Source of the DNA: Magnolia sinica
Taxonomy: Eukaryota > Streptophyta > Magnoliopsida > Magnoliales > Magnoliaceae
NCBI RefSeq assembly: GCF_029962835.1
Contig: NC_080573.1
Location: 37,689,001-37,753,000 of the forward strand
Reading direction: 5' to 3'
DNA: 64,000 bases
Part shown: piece after piece, positions 12,329-24,578 of the stretch
How the letters are laid out: every line of letters starts with the position of its first letter
Numbering within the stretch: position 1 is the stretch's first letter
Notes under the pieces: generated by a model
The model's database searches: none
Seen by the model: the letters and a program-made list of their open reading frames with translations, nothing else
What the model was told of the DNA's origin: nothing
Position numbers and translations under genes: made by a program

Positions 12329-12491
12329 GAGTCGGGATCCTCTGTTATCAGGTTAACAGAGAATTCCTGTTACCCTAATGGTTTGGCGTCCGAAGCTGTT
12401 TTTTATTTTTTTTAGTAAGTGGTGACGTGGACCAATGAGAATTAGGGTATCAGGAATTCTCTGTTGACCTGATAACAGAGGATCCGGACTC
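12329..12491. mobile_element. 163-bp Mutator-type MITE with perfect 9-bp TSD
   Basis: Long terminal inverted repeats begin GAGTCGGGATCCTCTGTTAT on the left and mirror as ATAACAGAGGATCCGGACTC on the right. The repeats extend about 50 bases each around a short core. The flanks are identical 9-mers, ATATTATAT (12,320-12,328 and 12,492-12,500), the duplication length of Mutator-like transposons. It carries no gene and is non-autonomous. Its termini match those of the foldback element at 33,703, where the first bases are GAGTGCGGATCCTCTGTT, so both likely use one transposase source. It lies within the solo LTR and is therefore either part of its history or younger. Confidence 0.88.
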
Positions 12492-12691
12492 ATATTATAT
12501 TGTTTATATATAACACATGAGGGTGGACCCGACGTGGGATCCACCTCTCTCTTTTAAATACAGAAAAGCTGCATGTACAACAGCTGGTGTTGTTTTGTAT
12601 TAAACATATATTTTTACATTACCTATAAGGGTGGGCCCTACGTGAGACCCACCTCTGCTCCTTTAAATGCTAAAAGCTGCACTAGCAGCAG

Positions 12692-12744
<53 letters not shown>

Positions 12745-12785
12745 TATGTATGCGTCTCACCTTAGCTAAGGTGGGTCTCACGCAC

Positions 12786-12819
<34 letters not shown>

Positions 12820-13269
12820 GTGCGTGAGACCCACCTTAGCTTCTCTTTTAGCAGTAGCTGCTGCATGTACGACAGCTACATGGCTGCCCCATTGCTGCTG
12901 CACAAGGCAGTAAGATGCGTGGGTTCCACCTCATCCATCCGTGCTGTCTAAATATGTGACCCACCATTATGCATGTGTTGTATACAAACCGTCTAATCAT
13001 TTAAAATATCATTTTATGGCGTGAGCAAAAGAATGGGTTAGATCTAAAGTTCAAGTGGGCCCCACCATTTAAATAGTGGACAGTGACATCCACCGTTCAA
13101 ACTTTTAAGGACCATGGTAGTTTTCAATTAAGCTGATATTGTTTTCATTTCATTTATCCCCATGTTATCTTATGAATAGGTCGGGTCTTAAAATACATAA
13201 GGGTGGGCCCGACTTGATATATATGAGGCCCATTGATGCGACCTATTTGATATACATGAAGCTGATGGT

Positions 13270-14570
13270 GTGACCCATGTAATACGGCCCATGTGATGTG
13301 GCCCACTTAACATATAAGGCCCAGGTGCGAGGCTCATTATGATATATTTGAGGCCCAGGTGCAAGGCTCATTATGATATATTTGAGGCCCAGGTGCGAGG
13401 CCCACCTGTTATGTATTTGAGGCCTGATGAGATGTATGTTGGCCCATATGATGAGGCCTATGTGATGTAAATGAGGCCCATCGTGATTGTATGTAAGGCC
13501 AAGGGCCACTATTCGTATGGCTCTATGTGGGCCACTTCTTGGGATTAATGTTGGTTAGATGTCCACATTGATGAGCAATGATGGTTGGATGTCCACATTG
13601 TGACATTCCCTTAGGCTTTGTTAGGCCCATTCTCATCATTCTCTTAGTGAGTTAACCCTAATCAGTGAGCCCCATTCACCATAGACGGATGACTCCGTGC
13701 TATTGGATTTGATATAACCACGGTTAAGTGTCGATCTTTATATTATGGTGGATCGGCAGATCATTTATGGACCTCGCTTTGTTTATCTACTGATTACCGG
13801 TGCCAGTTATCGAGGCCGACGCCAATTATCGACCCTGATTATCGATGCCGATTATCGATGCTGATTACCGATTTTGATTGTCGTGACCGATTGCCGATTC
13901 TGATTGACTTAACCGATTGCCGATTAGCGATCGAGGCCGTTTATCATGACCGATTGCCTATTCTAATTGACGTGACTGATTTACCGATTCTGATTTTGAC
14001 CGATTTCAATTGTCGTGACCGATTTGTCGATTCTGATTATCGATCGATCCGATTCTCGTGACCGATTTACCGATTCTGATTGTCGATCGATCTGATTAAC
14101 GTGACCGATTTGCCGACTCTAATTATCGATCAATCTGATTCTCGTGACCGATTTGTCGATTCTGATTATCGATCGATCCAATTGTCATGACCGATTTGCA
14201 GACTCTGATTATCGATCGATCCGATTCATGTGACCGATTTGCTGACTCTGATTATCGATCGATCTGATTCACGTGGCTGATTGCCGATTCTGATTGACGT
14301 GATCGATTTGCCGACTCTGATCATCGATCAATCCCGATTGTCGTGGCCAATTGCCATTCTGATTGACGTGACTGATTTGCCATCTCTGATTATCGAACGA
14401 ACCGATTCTCATGACCGATTTGCCGATTCTGATTATCGATCAATTCTGATTGTTATGGCCGATTACCGATTTCGATCATCGAGGCCGATTATTAATTAAT
14501 TCCAATTGTTATGGCCGATTATCGATGTCAATTACTGAGTCTGATTCTGATCGTCGATTCCTACTATTGA
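13270..14570. repeat. Tandem repeat fields inside the solo LTR
   Basis: Two fields are visible. Near 13,300-13,430, units of about 49 bases carry GAGGCCCAGGTGCGAGGC and TTATGATATATTT. From about 13,780 to 14,570, short units based on GACCGATTTGCCGA, CTCTGATTATCGATCGATC and GATTCTCGTG repeat with a period of about 58-60 bases, with drift. Both are non-coding expansions within the LTR. Confidence 0.7.
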
Positions 14571-16512
14571 GGCCCATTCTGATGAGCATTCGGCTTCGGC
14601 CTGATGTATTTGAGGACTATGTAATGTATGTGAGGCCCATGTGAAAGGCCCATTATGATGTATTAAGCTCTTGAGTGAGGCCTATGATGTTGTATACTAG
14701 GCCCTTATGTGAGGCCATTGGTCCACTATATGGTAGGCTCTATGTGGGCCATTCCTTGGGGGCAATGTTGGTTAAATGTCCATATTGTCAAGGCTGATTA
14801 TTGATACCGATTATGAGTATGTGATAGCATAGCATCAAGATACATGCCCATACGCATCATCTGCATGTTTGTTATGAGATGTGGTTGACCATTGCATATG
14901 TCATTGGGCATGTTGTTATGAGACTCTCTGATAGGTGGAGATTGTCTCACATGAGTACACGGTATGCGTGAGATTGATGCATGACTGGATTATATGACTC
15001 ATTCATCTTGCATTGTGTGTTGTGATTACTGTACGCCTTAGCGACATTAGGGTCGTAACCTCCACAGGTACTTCGTGGATGGCCAGATGGGACACCGAAA
15101 ATCTGTTCTACATGGGGTGCTATAGATATCCCTGGGTGAAAGTCCCTAAACCCTCTTGGTTCCAGAGGTTACTCCAACGTCTAGACCGAGTGGATGCATG
15201 AGCACATGAGGGCCACATACCTTTAGGCCGCGTCTCCCACTGTGTCGTGGTCGGTTGGAAAGGGGTACGACCTTACCTGCCCGAGAGGAGGGGGTAATGC
15301 CAGGTTGAGTCTGACCAGCTCGAGGAATGGGTCCGCTATCGACGAGCCGGGCCCGATATTGGCAGGCAGATAGTGAGGTCTCTTCCACTCATCTTGTTGT
15401 GTGCGATGGGGCGACAATCTGGTTTGGAGTGTAATAGACCTTAGTGATTTTCCAGAGAGTAACCGTACTGATATATGGACTTATTGAGCAGGAATTACAT
15501 ATTCATTCATTCATTCCTTCACTATCCACTCGGGCTGATGGTGCGTAACTATTTGTGACGTGTACCTTCGCATGGCCAGTATTTCGGTTGGGCGCGCGAC
15601 TAACCTGAGATTAGGAGTTTATCACATTGAGTCTGATTATCCAAATTTAGGTATGGGACTGGTTTGGAAAGAAGTCCCTTGTGGTGGACCCCGTAGTCTG
15701 CGATACTACGTACTATCATCCCGACTTCACACTCCAGCATGGTCACTCCATTCGCACCGCATATCGCATTACATTAGCAATATATGGTATTTGGGGTTAC
15801 TATGTTTATGCATTTATATGGCCTAGATACGACTGACAGTATTCGTGGACTCATCAGGATTTGCATGTTGCATTTGCATCATCGGCATCTGTTATTTGGC
15901 TTGCTGTCTCCGCATTGCATAGCTGATCTCCATTGCTTCATCAGTATATGATATTGTTTTTATTATATTTCTGCATCGTATAGTCTGGATAAGGCTGATG
16001 GTATTTATGGCCCTATCAGTAGGTTTTCGCATTACTCTGATATCGTATCTTGTCAGTATTTCTATTTATTCCATTGTCTGATTTATGGCATTGTATTGCA
16101 TACTTGACACTTACCTTATACACACACTTACACTACCCTCTAAGCTTTCTATAAGCTTATGCATGATTGATGCATGCAGGTGGCATTTGGTTGCAGCAGC
16201 ACTGAGCATGGAGCATGCAGCAGACTTATGGAGTTTTGATTTTTGACATATGTATTTCCCTTTCAGCACTATATCCAACTGTTTATATTAGTGGATATGT
16301 GATGATGATGTTGCCTTTGTGATTTGGGTAAACTTGTGGTTATGCTTATTACGAGTTAAACGTACATTGGAAAATCCTCCTTGTAGGATCCCAGGATCGA
16401 AATCTGGCGTATAGACGCTAGGAGCCGAGAATGGGGTACTACGGAAGCTGTCTGCACCGAATTCGGCGATCGAGATCTTTGTGAGTCCGGTTTTCGAGTT
16501 TGGGGCGTGACA

Positions 16513-16760
16513 CATAGACCCTAACGGAGAGGAAAAACAAATTTCAAATTGATCAAAAACTTCTGTGGAACCCAACGAGTTTCAATGGCAGACATCCAGT
16601 CCTCACTGTTTCCGGTAATGTGGGCCACCTGAGTCATGTATACGGCTGATTTTTGGGGTGGCCCAAGATCAGAAGGGGCCCACCAGATTTCACAGTGTTG
16701 ATGTCCTAACACATCATGGTGGGACCCAGGCTGGGACCCCTGGCCCAGCCTAGTCTGTCC
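16513..16760. mobile_element. Palindromic MITE, right part beyond the solo LTR
   Basis: This stretch resumes the superfamily core (AAAACTTCTGTGG, GTTTCAATGGCAGACATCCA, CACTGTTTCCGGTAATGTGG) immediately after the 5-bp duplication. It ends in GATGTCCTAACACATCATGG then TGGGACCCA. It pairs with 10,250-10,528. Confidence 0.55.
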
Positions 16761-16769
16761 GTCAGCGTC

Positions 16770-18095
16770 AGCGCGCAGGTGCTGCCTGCGTGCACCCTGC
16801 AGTAGCAGTAGCATCAGCGCTGCCTATTTTTATTTTATTTTTATTTTTATTTTTTTATTTTCCTGTGGTTTTTCACAAGTGGGGCCCACATCAACAAAAT
16901 CCACTCCATACATTGGTTCCTGCAACCCATACCAAGTGCAACGAGCTCAATATTGGGCATGTTTCGGGGTACAGAAACAGTAGGATGGTTTTCAATAGTA
17001 AAGAACAGTTTTGTTTTATGCTATGGCCCGCCAGAACCTCGGATTGGCTCCATTTTTTGGCTCAACGCTTAAAATGAGCTGGGGATTGGGATGGACGGTG
17101 TGGATTAGACCGATACATTAAGATGGGGCCTGCATGGGCGGCCCACCCAAAACCCCTTCTCTTTTTTTTTTGAACGTTAGTACACCGACTGTCAGCTCAC
17201 ACTTCACGGTTGCAACGTCTAGCGTCCCTGGATGCTGGAGGGTTGCTTAAAACATACATTTAAGGTGGGCTCCACCTACAGACATACTGTTCAGGTGGGC
17301 CACCCAAATGGTTGGATGATGTGGGTAATACATACATCAAAGTGAGGTCCATTCGATGAACGGTTTGGACATCTCACAACTCAGTAAGTGGGCCACACAA
17401 TCACATCTTCACACACAAAACAAATGAAAAAGAGAGGGAGAGAGAGAGAGAGAGAAGCACCCACCTTAGATCTTGGACTTCTTCTTCCACCAATGTGATC
17501 TAGAGCTCCAAGGGAACAAGATTCAATGGTTGGGATTGATTTTGGAGGGTTGGATTTAGGGGTGGAGAGCTTGCAAAAGGGTTGGAAATGGAGAGCTCTA
17601 ATGGACGTTGGGAGCTCTCTCTTGCTAGGAAATAAGAAAGAAAGAGGGAGGGAGAGATATAAGAGAGAGAAAAAGATGTAATAAATGCATGTCATAATGA
17701 ATGTAAGGGAGGGGCTAGGGGTCTAGACTAGCTATAAGTGGCTAGGGGTTTAGACTAGCCATAGTTGGCTAGAAAATTATGAAGATGATGATATCATGCA
17801 TGCATAGGGTGGCGTGTCATGCCATAGGTGGGTCCCACAAATGCGATTAAGGTCCAAATAAAGCGCTGCCTACATCTTTTGATGTACAACTCGGATTGTC
17901 ATACGAGACGCGGCGTTGGAACTGCAGCGATGATGCGGTCGCAATGACATAGGTCTTAAGTCAAGGCGACTCGGAATTATAGGATAACACTCAAGGTCGC
18001 GCGCAAATGCTATCTACGTGTCGTAGGTCACCGGAATTTGATCGGGGGGGACCGTGGGAGCCTATAGAACGGTACGGGCTAGGATATGAGTCTCA
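16770..18095 (-). mobile_element. Inverted LTR fragment, Ty3/gypsy-type (fossil)
   Basis: Read on the minus strand from about 18,095, the text TCATATCCTAG then CCGTACCGTTCTATAGGC, CCACGG, CGATC and GCGACCGC follows the same order as the start of the solo LTR at 10,529. The CT-rich leader (17,380-17,640) and the CCAGGGACGCTAGACG segment (about 17,220) also correspond. The fragment is thus a related LTR in opposite orientation, truncated near 16,770. It is degraded, with no coding region and no partner LTR. Confidence 0.5.
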
Positions 18096-18231
18096 CGTCC
18101 TTGCTCCCACAACCATTGCCAGTGTCGATTGTCGACAATTTCTGAGAGAGAGGGAGGGAGAGAGAGAGATTGAGAGAGGGAGATCATTGACGGAGAGATG
18201 GAGAGACTGAGAAACCGAGGGAGAGGGAGAG

Positions 18232-18310
<79 letters not shown>

Positions 18311-18768
18311 GGAGCTGGAGGGAGGTAGAGAGGGAGAAATCGGAGCTGGAGGAAGAAAGGGAAATGGGAGCGGGAGGGGAATTAGGACGTCATAATTTTA
18401 ATCCCTAAAAGGTAATCTTGACGGTCTACATCCGTCGAATAAATTCAACCATATAAATATGCCAACTTCGATAGTATCAGGTCGTCGAAATTAGTGCATT
18501 TTTATGGGTGAATTTTGGAGGTTTTCATGTAGCATGGACGTTGGGTTTATAATACTTTAGACTTTTGAATTTTGATATTTTGTTATTTCACTTTGAGATA
18601 TATATTTTGGATTGATGATTGAATAATTTGAAATATTTTAAATAAATTTTAGTAGTTTGGATGTGAATTTTGTAGAGTGAATGTTTATTTTTCCTTTAAC
18701 CTTAGTCATGAGTCTAAACCCGAGGTTGGAGTTAGCCTTAACCATGGTTTTAGATTTGGGGTCATGAC
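18096..18768. other. GA-rich tract and unassigned spacer
   Basis: A long (GA)n tract lies at 18,236-18,306, within a wider GA-rich zone (18,145-18,360). The rest is AT-rich with no gene recognised. Frames through the GA tract give only Arg-Glu repeats. Confidence 0.7.
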
Positions 18769-18980
18769 TAGAGCTGGGCATTTCATACCCGAACCGGTGG
18801 ATCCGGCCCGATCCGACCCGATTCGAACAGAACCGATGGTTAGGATTGGGTAGCGTAATCCAGATCCGAATTATTTTCGGGTCGGATCCAGATAGGCCCT
18901 GTTCCGAACCAACCCGATCCGATTGGATTCGATTTGGACCAACCCGATCTAGACCGTATATATTAGTGTGTGTGTGTGTG

Positions 18981-19027
<47 letters not shown>

Positions 19028-20905
19028 TCTTTCTTTCTTTTACCGCCTAGGATTTAGGTTCGGCGCCAAAAAAATCCCGCCCATTATACACTTTAGCCCG
19101 TCAACTCTATCTCTCTCTATCTCTATATCTGTGATTCTCTCTCTATATCTATCTCTTTATCTTTGTTGAAGAAGAAAGCAAGAAGAAGGTTTTGGAGCTT
19201 GGATTCCTTTGTTGGAGAGATATATTAAGAAATGATCTAAAGGTATATATGGAAGAGAGAAAGAGGGAAGGAGAAAGAGAGTCGCAGCTCGATCGAAAAA
19301 TGGTGTATGAAGCGGTTTTTGTGGGTCTGATCACGAGGTATGTTTTATATCCAAACCATCCATCCCTTTGGTGAGCTCATTTTAATGCTTGAGACAAAAA
19401 ATAAGATAGATCTAACCATCAACTGGACTACACTGCAAAAACTAATGAGAGATTGAACGTCTACCATTGAAACCCTTTTCAGGGCCACCGAAGTTTTAGA
19501 TCAATATAAAATTTGTTTTTCCTCTTCATTCAAGTACATGTGGCCTTATACGATTTATTTTTCCATTTCAATCAAGTACTTGTGACCTTATGAACAGGTT
19601 GGATGTAAAATAAACGTTATGGTGGGCCTACAAATTTTTTAACGGTGAAAATCATTATCTCTGCCACTATATATGGTGTGGTCCGGATGATCGTTGGATA
19701 TGATTTATTTTTCGGATAATGCTCTAAAATGATCTCTAAAAATAGATGAACGGTGTAGATATAATAAATACATCACTGTGGGGCCCATGTAACTTTGATC
19801 TCCTTTGAACCGTTCTCACAACTCGGAGCTCGAGGAGCGTCCGTGCTGTCTTCGCACGACACGTACTATAGTAGCTGTAATACAGCTGTGCTAGCTATAG
19901 GCTAGCCAGGCTGTACTTTTATATAGGGTAGCGGATTGCTTGCTGAGTAACTCAGTACGTGAGTAAACTCTGTGGGGCCCACCGTCATTTATGCATTTTA
20001 TCCACTCTGTCCATCCATTTTATTAGTTAATTTTAAGTGGTTAGCCCAAAAACAAAGCATATTCAAAGATCAAGTGGACCACACCATTGGAAACAGTATG
20101 AATTTAACATCTACTGTTGAAAAGTTCTTGATGGCCATAGAAGTTTTAGATCAAGCCGATGCTTTTTTTATTTTTTTCACTTAATCCATGTCTTTTTGAT
20201 CTTACTAACGGGTTGGATGACAAATAAACATCACTGGAGTCCTTGGAAAGGTTTCAATGGTGGAAATCAATACTTCCACTATTTCCTATGGTATGGGCCA
20301 TTTGAGCTTTAGATATGATTCGATTTTGGGCTTAACCCCTAAAATGATCTGAAAAAATGGATGGTTGGCGTGGATAAACCAAATGAATTCACGGTAGGCC
20401 CAACAGAGTTTACTCAGTATGCTCTTAGCGTACTGAGTAGTACGCAATCCGATTTCTTTATAAAGCTTCCTGGAGAAGCTATGTAAGGGTTTAAAGCTTC
20501 TTTAGCAAGCTATACGATTGTACATTTTTATCTATGTGGGGCCCATCTTGAACTTTTTAGTTTATCCACACCGTCCATTAGTTTTTTCAGATCATTTTAA
20601 GGGTTGATACTAAATTTTAAGTATATTTAATAATCAAGTAAATCGCACCATAGGAGACTGAGAATAATGATTTCCACATGGTTGAAAGAAACGAACGAAA
20701 TGAGTCTTACCCAATCCGATCCGACTCGGTTTTCCTGACTGAGTCGGACTCGGATCGATTCAGGTTAGCAGGAGTTCGGATCTATTCGGGTTAGATGACC
20801 TGTACTCGGCCTCGGATCGGCTTGGGTTTGGGTCAGTCCCTGCAAATCTCGAACAGAGTCGAGTTGGACCAAATCTGATCCAACTCGGTCCGATGCTCAG
20901 CTCTA
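18769..20905. mobile_element. Non-autonomous hAT element with nested MITE
   Basis: The left end reads TAGAGCTGGGCAT (18,769) and the right end reads ATGCTCAGCTCTA (to 20,905), an inverted pair of the TAGRGNTG type used by hAT transposons. Flanks are GTCATGAC (18,761-18,768) and ATCATGAC (20,906-20,913), an 8-bp target duplication with one mismatch. The subterminal zones are rich in CCGATCC/CGAACCG motifs (18,790-18,960 and 20,700-20,880), as in other such elements. Inside are a (TG)n(TC)n(TA)n tract at about 18,968-19,026, a CT-rich leader-like zone (19,105-19,165) and a nested MITE (19,927-20,456). No transposase is seen, so it depends on a partner element. Confidence 0.78.
19927..20456. mobile_element. 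Palindromic MITE, family 1, Mutator-type TSD
   Basis: The ends read GGTAGCGGATTGCTTGCTGA on the left and CGCAATCCGATTTC on the right, with ACTGAGTAAACTC-like text inside both. The flanks TTTATATAG (19,918-19,926) and TTTATAAAG (20,457-20,465) form a 9-bp duplication with one mismatch, pointing to Mutator-like mobilisation. The whole 530 bases fold as a diverged palindrome around the GTGGGGCCCAC-type core. It is inserted in the hAT element at 18,769. Confidence 0.72.
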
Positions 20906-21836
20906 ATCATGACATACATGGTCAAAGTCTTTACGGGTGTGTGCCCAGTGTATTCTACGTCCTTGTCTCCCATTCGAAATATCTCCGTATAATGTTTAAT
21001 TTGCATGGCTTTCCTACAGATAAGTGGCATTATTTTTGTTGACTTGGAAGGCAAGATTTCATATGGAATAGATCCACCCCGTCCATCATTTGTGCCACCT
21101 TTTGTTTGGACAGGACGTTAAAACTCAGGCTGAATCAACACTTGGGTGGGCCACGTGATTGGAAATAGTTAAGATGTGAAGTCCAAACCATTAAAGTCAT
21201 CCAAATTGTGTACAACCCACTGATGTGTATACTCACAATTTCTTTAGAGAGTTTTCTAAAAAGTGATACTCATGATAGGTTAACCTATTAGATGGGTTGG
21301 AGTTTATATGCACATAAACGTTTATATGTTATCTTTTGACTGAACATTAAACTTAGTCCAGCCCAATGGAGTTGAGACCCTCCAATTAACAAAAAGAAAT
21401 TTTAACAAAAGCTCTCATTTATTTTTAATCAGGGCCCACTGTGATGTGAAATTGAGATCCACTATGACCATTAGATGTGCAATACCACGTGGGGCGTATA
21501 TAGCCAAAAGCTTAAGCTAACCTGTGATTCAGGTGTGCCACTTCAAGGGAAATAGTTGGAAGAGATGTCCACCATTGATTTTTGGAGGGTTCACTGTGAT
21601 GACTATATGAAATCCACTTCAACCATTAAATGTCACACTAAAATGTAGCCTAAGGCCGAAAATTCAAGTCCATCCATAATCCAAGTGGGCTACACAATGG
21701 TAAAAAGTTTGAATGGTGAACTTTTCACTAACATTATTTCCAATGGCGTGGTCAACCTGAATCACTAATGTGGTTGACGTCTAGGCCTTGAGTGTAAGGT
21801 GGGGTGACACACCTAATGGTTGGCGTGGATTCAACA
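20906..21836. other. MITE-core-like spacer, no gene
   Basis: Fragments of the superfamily core (CACCCCGTCCATCATTTGTG, GGTGGGCCACGTGATTGGAA, GTGGGGTGACACACCTAATG) are spread through this stretch, but no clean ends are seen. The last of these also resembles 53,765-53,785 in the segmental duplication. Confidence 0.4.
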
Positions 21837-24436
21837 TTCTACAAGAAAACTGGCCTTTACCGGCGGTCAAAACCGCCGGCAAATGCTCAGAAAACTGCCG
21901 GCAAAGCCTTTGCCTGCAATTATCTAACAGTCAGTAAAGCCTCAGTCGGTAAAGGCTTTACCGGCGGCCAGGACCTTTACTGACAGTTGTACTGGACACC
22001 ACTAAATCATCAGTTTTTGTTGCAAAATTGGTCAAAAGTTACGGATAAAATCCATAGCTAAATATTACTAGCCCCATAGTACGACCATAGCCATTGGCAC
22101 CGTACCACGATAGATGCATAGCCTGCTGAGTGGGGTTCAGAAAATTAGTTTCACATCAGCTGATACAGTAGTGTTGAATCCATATCAGCTTACCCCAATA
22201 AGATATAGGGAAACTCTTAGTTATTCTAGGTATATGATAGGCAATAAATAAAATTCATGGAATCCCTCCTAGGCATATACTGTAAAGAAATTGCTTCCTA
22301 TTTTAGTTTTTAACTAACATATTATAGGCAGACAATGCCTATAGTGAAATAAATCAAACCTTAATTGAATAGTTTCTGTGAATTAAAGTACAGAACTTAT
22401 AACAAATATTAGCACATGGTTACATATCAAAATATCTGAAACAAATCTTTATACACTCTGAATCACCTACAAATAAGTTTTGTAAATTTTAAAGCCAGCA
22501 ATTCAACAATGTAATGGAAGTTCCTAACTGAAATATAAATTGATCTATCAAAAAAGAAAAGCGAGAAATTGAATGTAGTTCAAAAGAACCCTTGTACGAA
22601 AAGAAAAATGCAATATTACCTTCTATTGACCAATGATATACTGATGTTTGTGTGACCAGCCCCAACATCTTTGGCGTAATCCACTTCCAAAACACAACCT
22701 GTGAATATAACAATATAGCATGGAAACTAATTGAGAAACAAAACAACCTATGAAACAAATAGAAAAGTGAGCTAATAAAGTTTAAAGTGGATGACATTAT
22801 CACCTGCTCAGGCATCTGATGTGATTTCATTTTTACCTTCGTCTCAATGTTGAATATTTATAGGTGGTCCTGAATAGTCCCTAAAGTTGAGCTTCAAACA
22901 GAATGTCACAGTTCACTCGTCATATATGAGATGCAACAAAGAAGATGCTCACCACCACAAGCACAAAGAAACAGACGCATTCAATAGCCAACGCCAAATA
23001 GGTAGGACAATCCTTAATAATGATATGACACATGCATTCCACGAAAAGCCATGACAACCATTTATTGAATGGAGATGGAACAAATTAGCTCCAAAATAAG
23101 AAATAGGCATGAATATACAAAATAAATGGCAGTAGGAAAAAAAAAGAAGAAGAGGGAACATTCATTTATGATTTGAATTATTTCCCAAGTAGTGAACTAT
23201 TAATAGTCAAAAGGACCACTAGGGTACAAGAAAAAACTAGAGTGGAGAGGTTTCTTGTGGGTAAAACGTAAGCCTATGTTGGCTTTCGTCGGTGAAAACA
23301 GAGCCATTGGTTGGCAATTCCGGGTGAAATCAGAGTTGGCCCTTAAGCAGCTGCCGCATTTTCACTTTCCTAATATAACCCTAACCTTAATTTAAAAGAG
23401 ATTCCCCCACTTCCTTTGAATATAAGAACCTCAAAACCTAATTGTGGGGGCTAAAATATCTAACCACAACTAGAGTCTTTTAGATCTAGATGCTGGTGGT
23501 TTTTCTTTGCTTCTCTACCTAGGTGTTTCCTTGTTGTGGGAATTATCGGCAACTCATTGTGTACTAAAGATTTTAACACATATGTTAGGGCCTTTATGCA
23601 TCTCCCTTCCACATTAACTTGTCCACATCAACTTGTACAAGGACCATAATCCACAAAATAAGTGAATAGTGAATTAACTAAACAAATTTATGAATCTGTT
23701 ACCATTATAAAATCACAGCTGCATGATGTCAAGAAGCATGAATTTCACCTGTCCAGCAAGTTTAAAACTATGTCTGCATGTATTCCATTCCAATATATAA
23801 ATTTGGTAAATGGCACCTAGAACAAGAAAATGTCAAGATTCAATCTGTAAAGAGACCACACTCTCAAGAGAAATTTCAGTTGCTGATAATTCCCATAGCA
23901 ACAAATTAAACAACAGTACGATCATTTGAATATAGTGCCACTACCAAATCAATGATAAAGTTGTGGAAAAAGTTTCACGTTGGTTGCCAACCTGATGTAA
24001 CCCTTCTCCTTTATCGGGGCCTAGGACTGGCAATGTGAGCACAAAACTCCCACAACTGCTATGTAATAATCAATCACATAGGGTGAGTAAAATCAACAAG
24101 CCAATTACAAAAGTATTCACTAGAAATCAGGCCTAAAAAAAAGAAAAAAAGAAAAAAATTGGGTCTAACCAGGTATGCATTTTGGTTTCATGGCAGACAC
24201 TATAATAAGGAGCCAATGAAGCTAGTTGTAACAGAGATGGCTTCAAAAAGAATGTTTGGTAAGAGCCTTGTAGAGCTATCAACAACTTCACAGATTTATT
24301 CCAGCTAGCATTTCAGGTTTATTTAAAAGAGGAGAGCAGGACAGCCATTCTGGCTCTATCATTCTGAGAAGAAGCTTTCGTCATCTTCTTGCATGCAACA
24401 AGCGAATGACTTGGTTTTCTAATGAATTGGACAACG

Positions 24437-24578
24437 CATTTTTTAAAGACTAATATGTTCTCCAAATGCACTCTTCCTATGCTTCCATATTTGATGATGA
24501 GTGTTTCACATTTTTTAAAGACTAATATGTTCTCCAAATGCACTCTTCTTGTGCTTCCATATTTGATGATGGGTGTTT
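24437..24578. repeat. 71-bp tandem duplication
   Basis: Two copies start with CATTTTTTAAAGACTAATAT at 24,437 and 24,508 and continue through CTCCAAATGCACTCTTC and TTGATGATG. The unit is open in several frames on both strands because it is short and duplicated. I see no protein in it. Confidence 0.85.

Larger units (their letters stand above)
10529..16512 (+). mobile_element. Solo LTR of a Ty3/gypsy-type element (fossil)
   Basis: The segment opens with TGTAAGCCCCG and closes with TTGGGGCGTGACA, the mirrored ends typical of some plant Ty3/gypsy LTRs. It is flanked by CACAG (10,524-10,528) and CATAG (16,513-16,517), a near-perfect 5-bp target duplication. The flanking MITE sequence joins up across it, which independently supports the limits. 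At about 6.0 kb it is unusually long for an LTR. Internal parts are a CT-rich leader-like region (10,860-11,220), a (TC)n tract (11,344-11,375), SINE remnants (about 11,840-11,990), an inserted Mutator-type MITE (12,329-12,491), (AT)n tracts, a ~49-bp tandem repeat (13,300-13,430) and a CGATTNTGATT-rich tandem field (13,780-14,570). No internal coding region or second LTR is present, so it is a broken remnant. Age cannot be measured from LTR pairs. Confidence 0.65.

Noticed and set aside
18145-18395. Arg-Glu repeat proteins
   Set aside because: Pure translation of a (GA)n tract.
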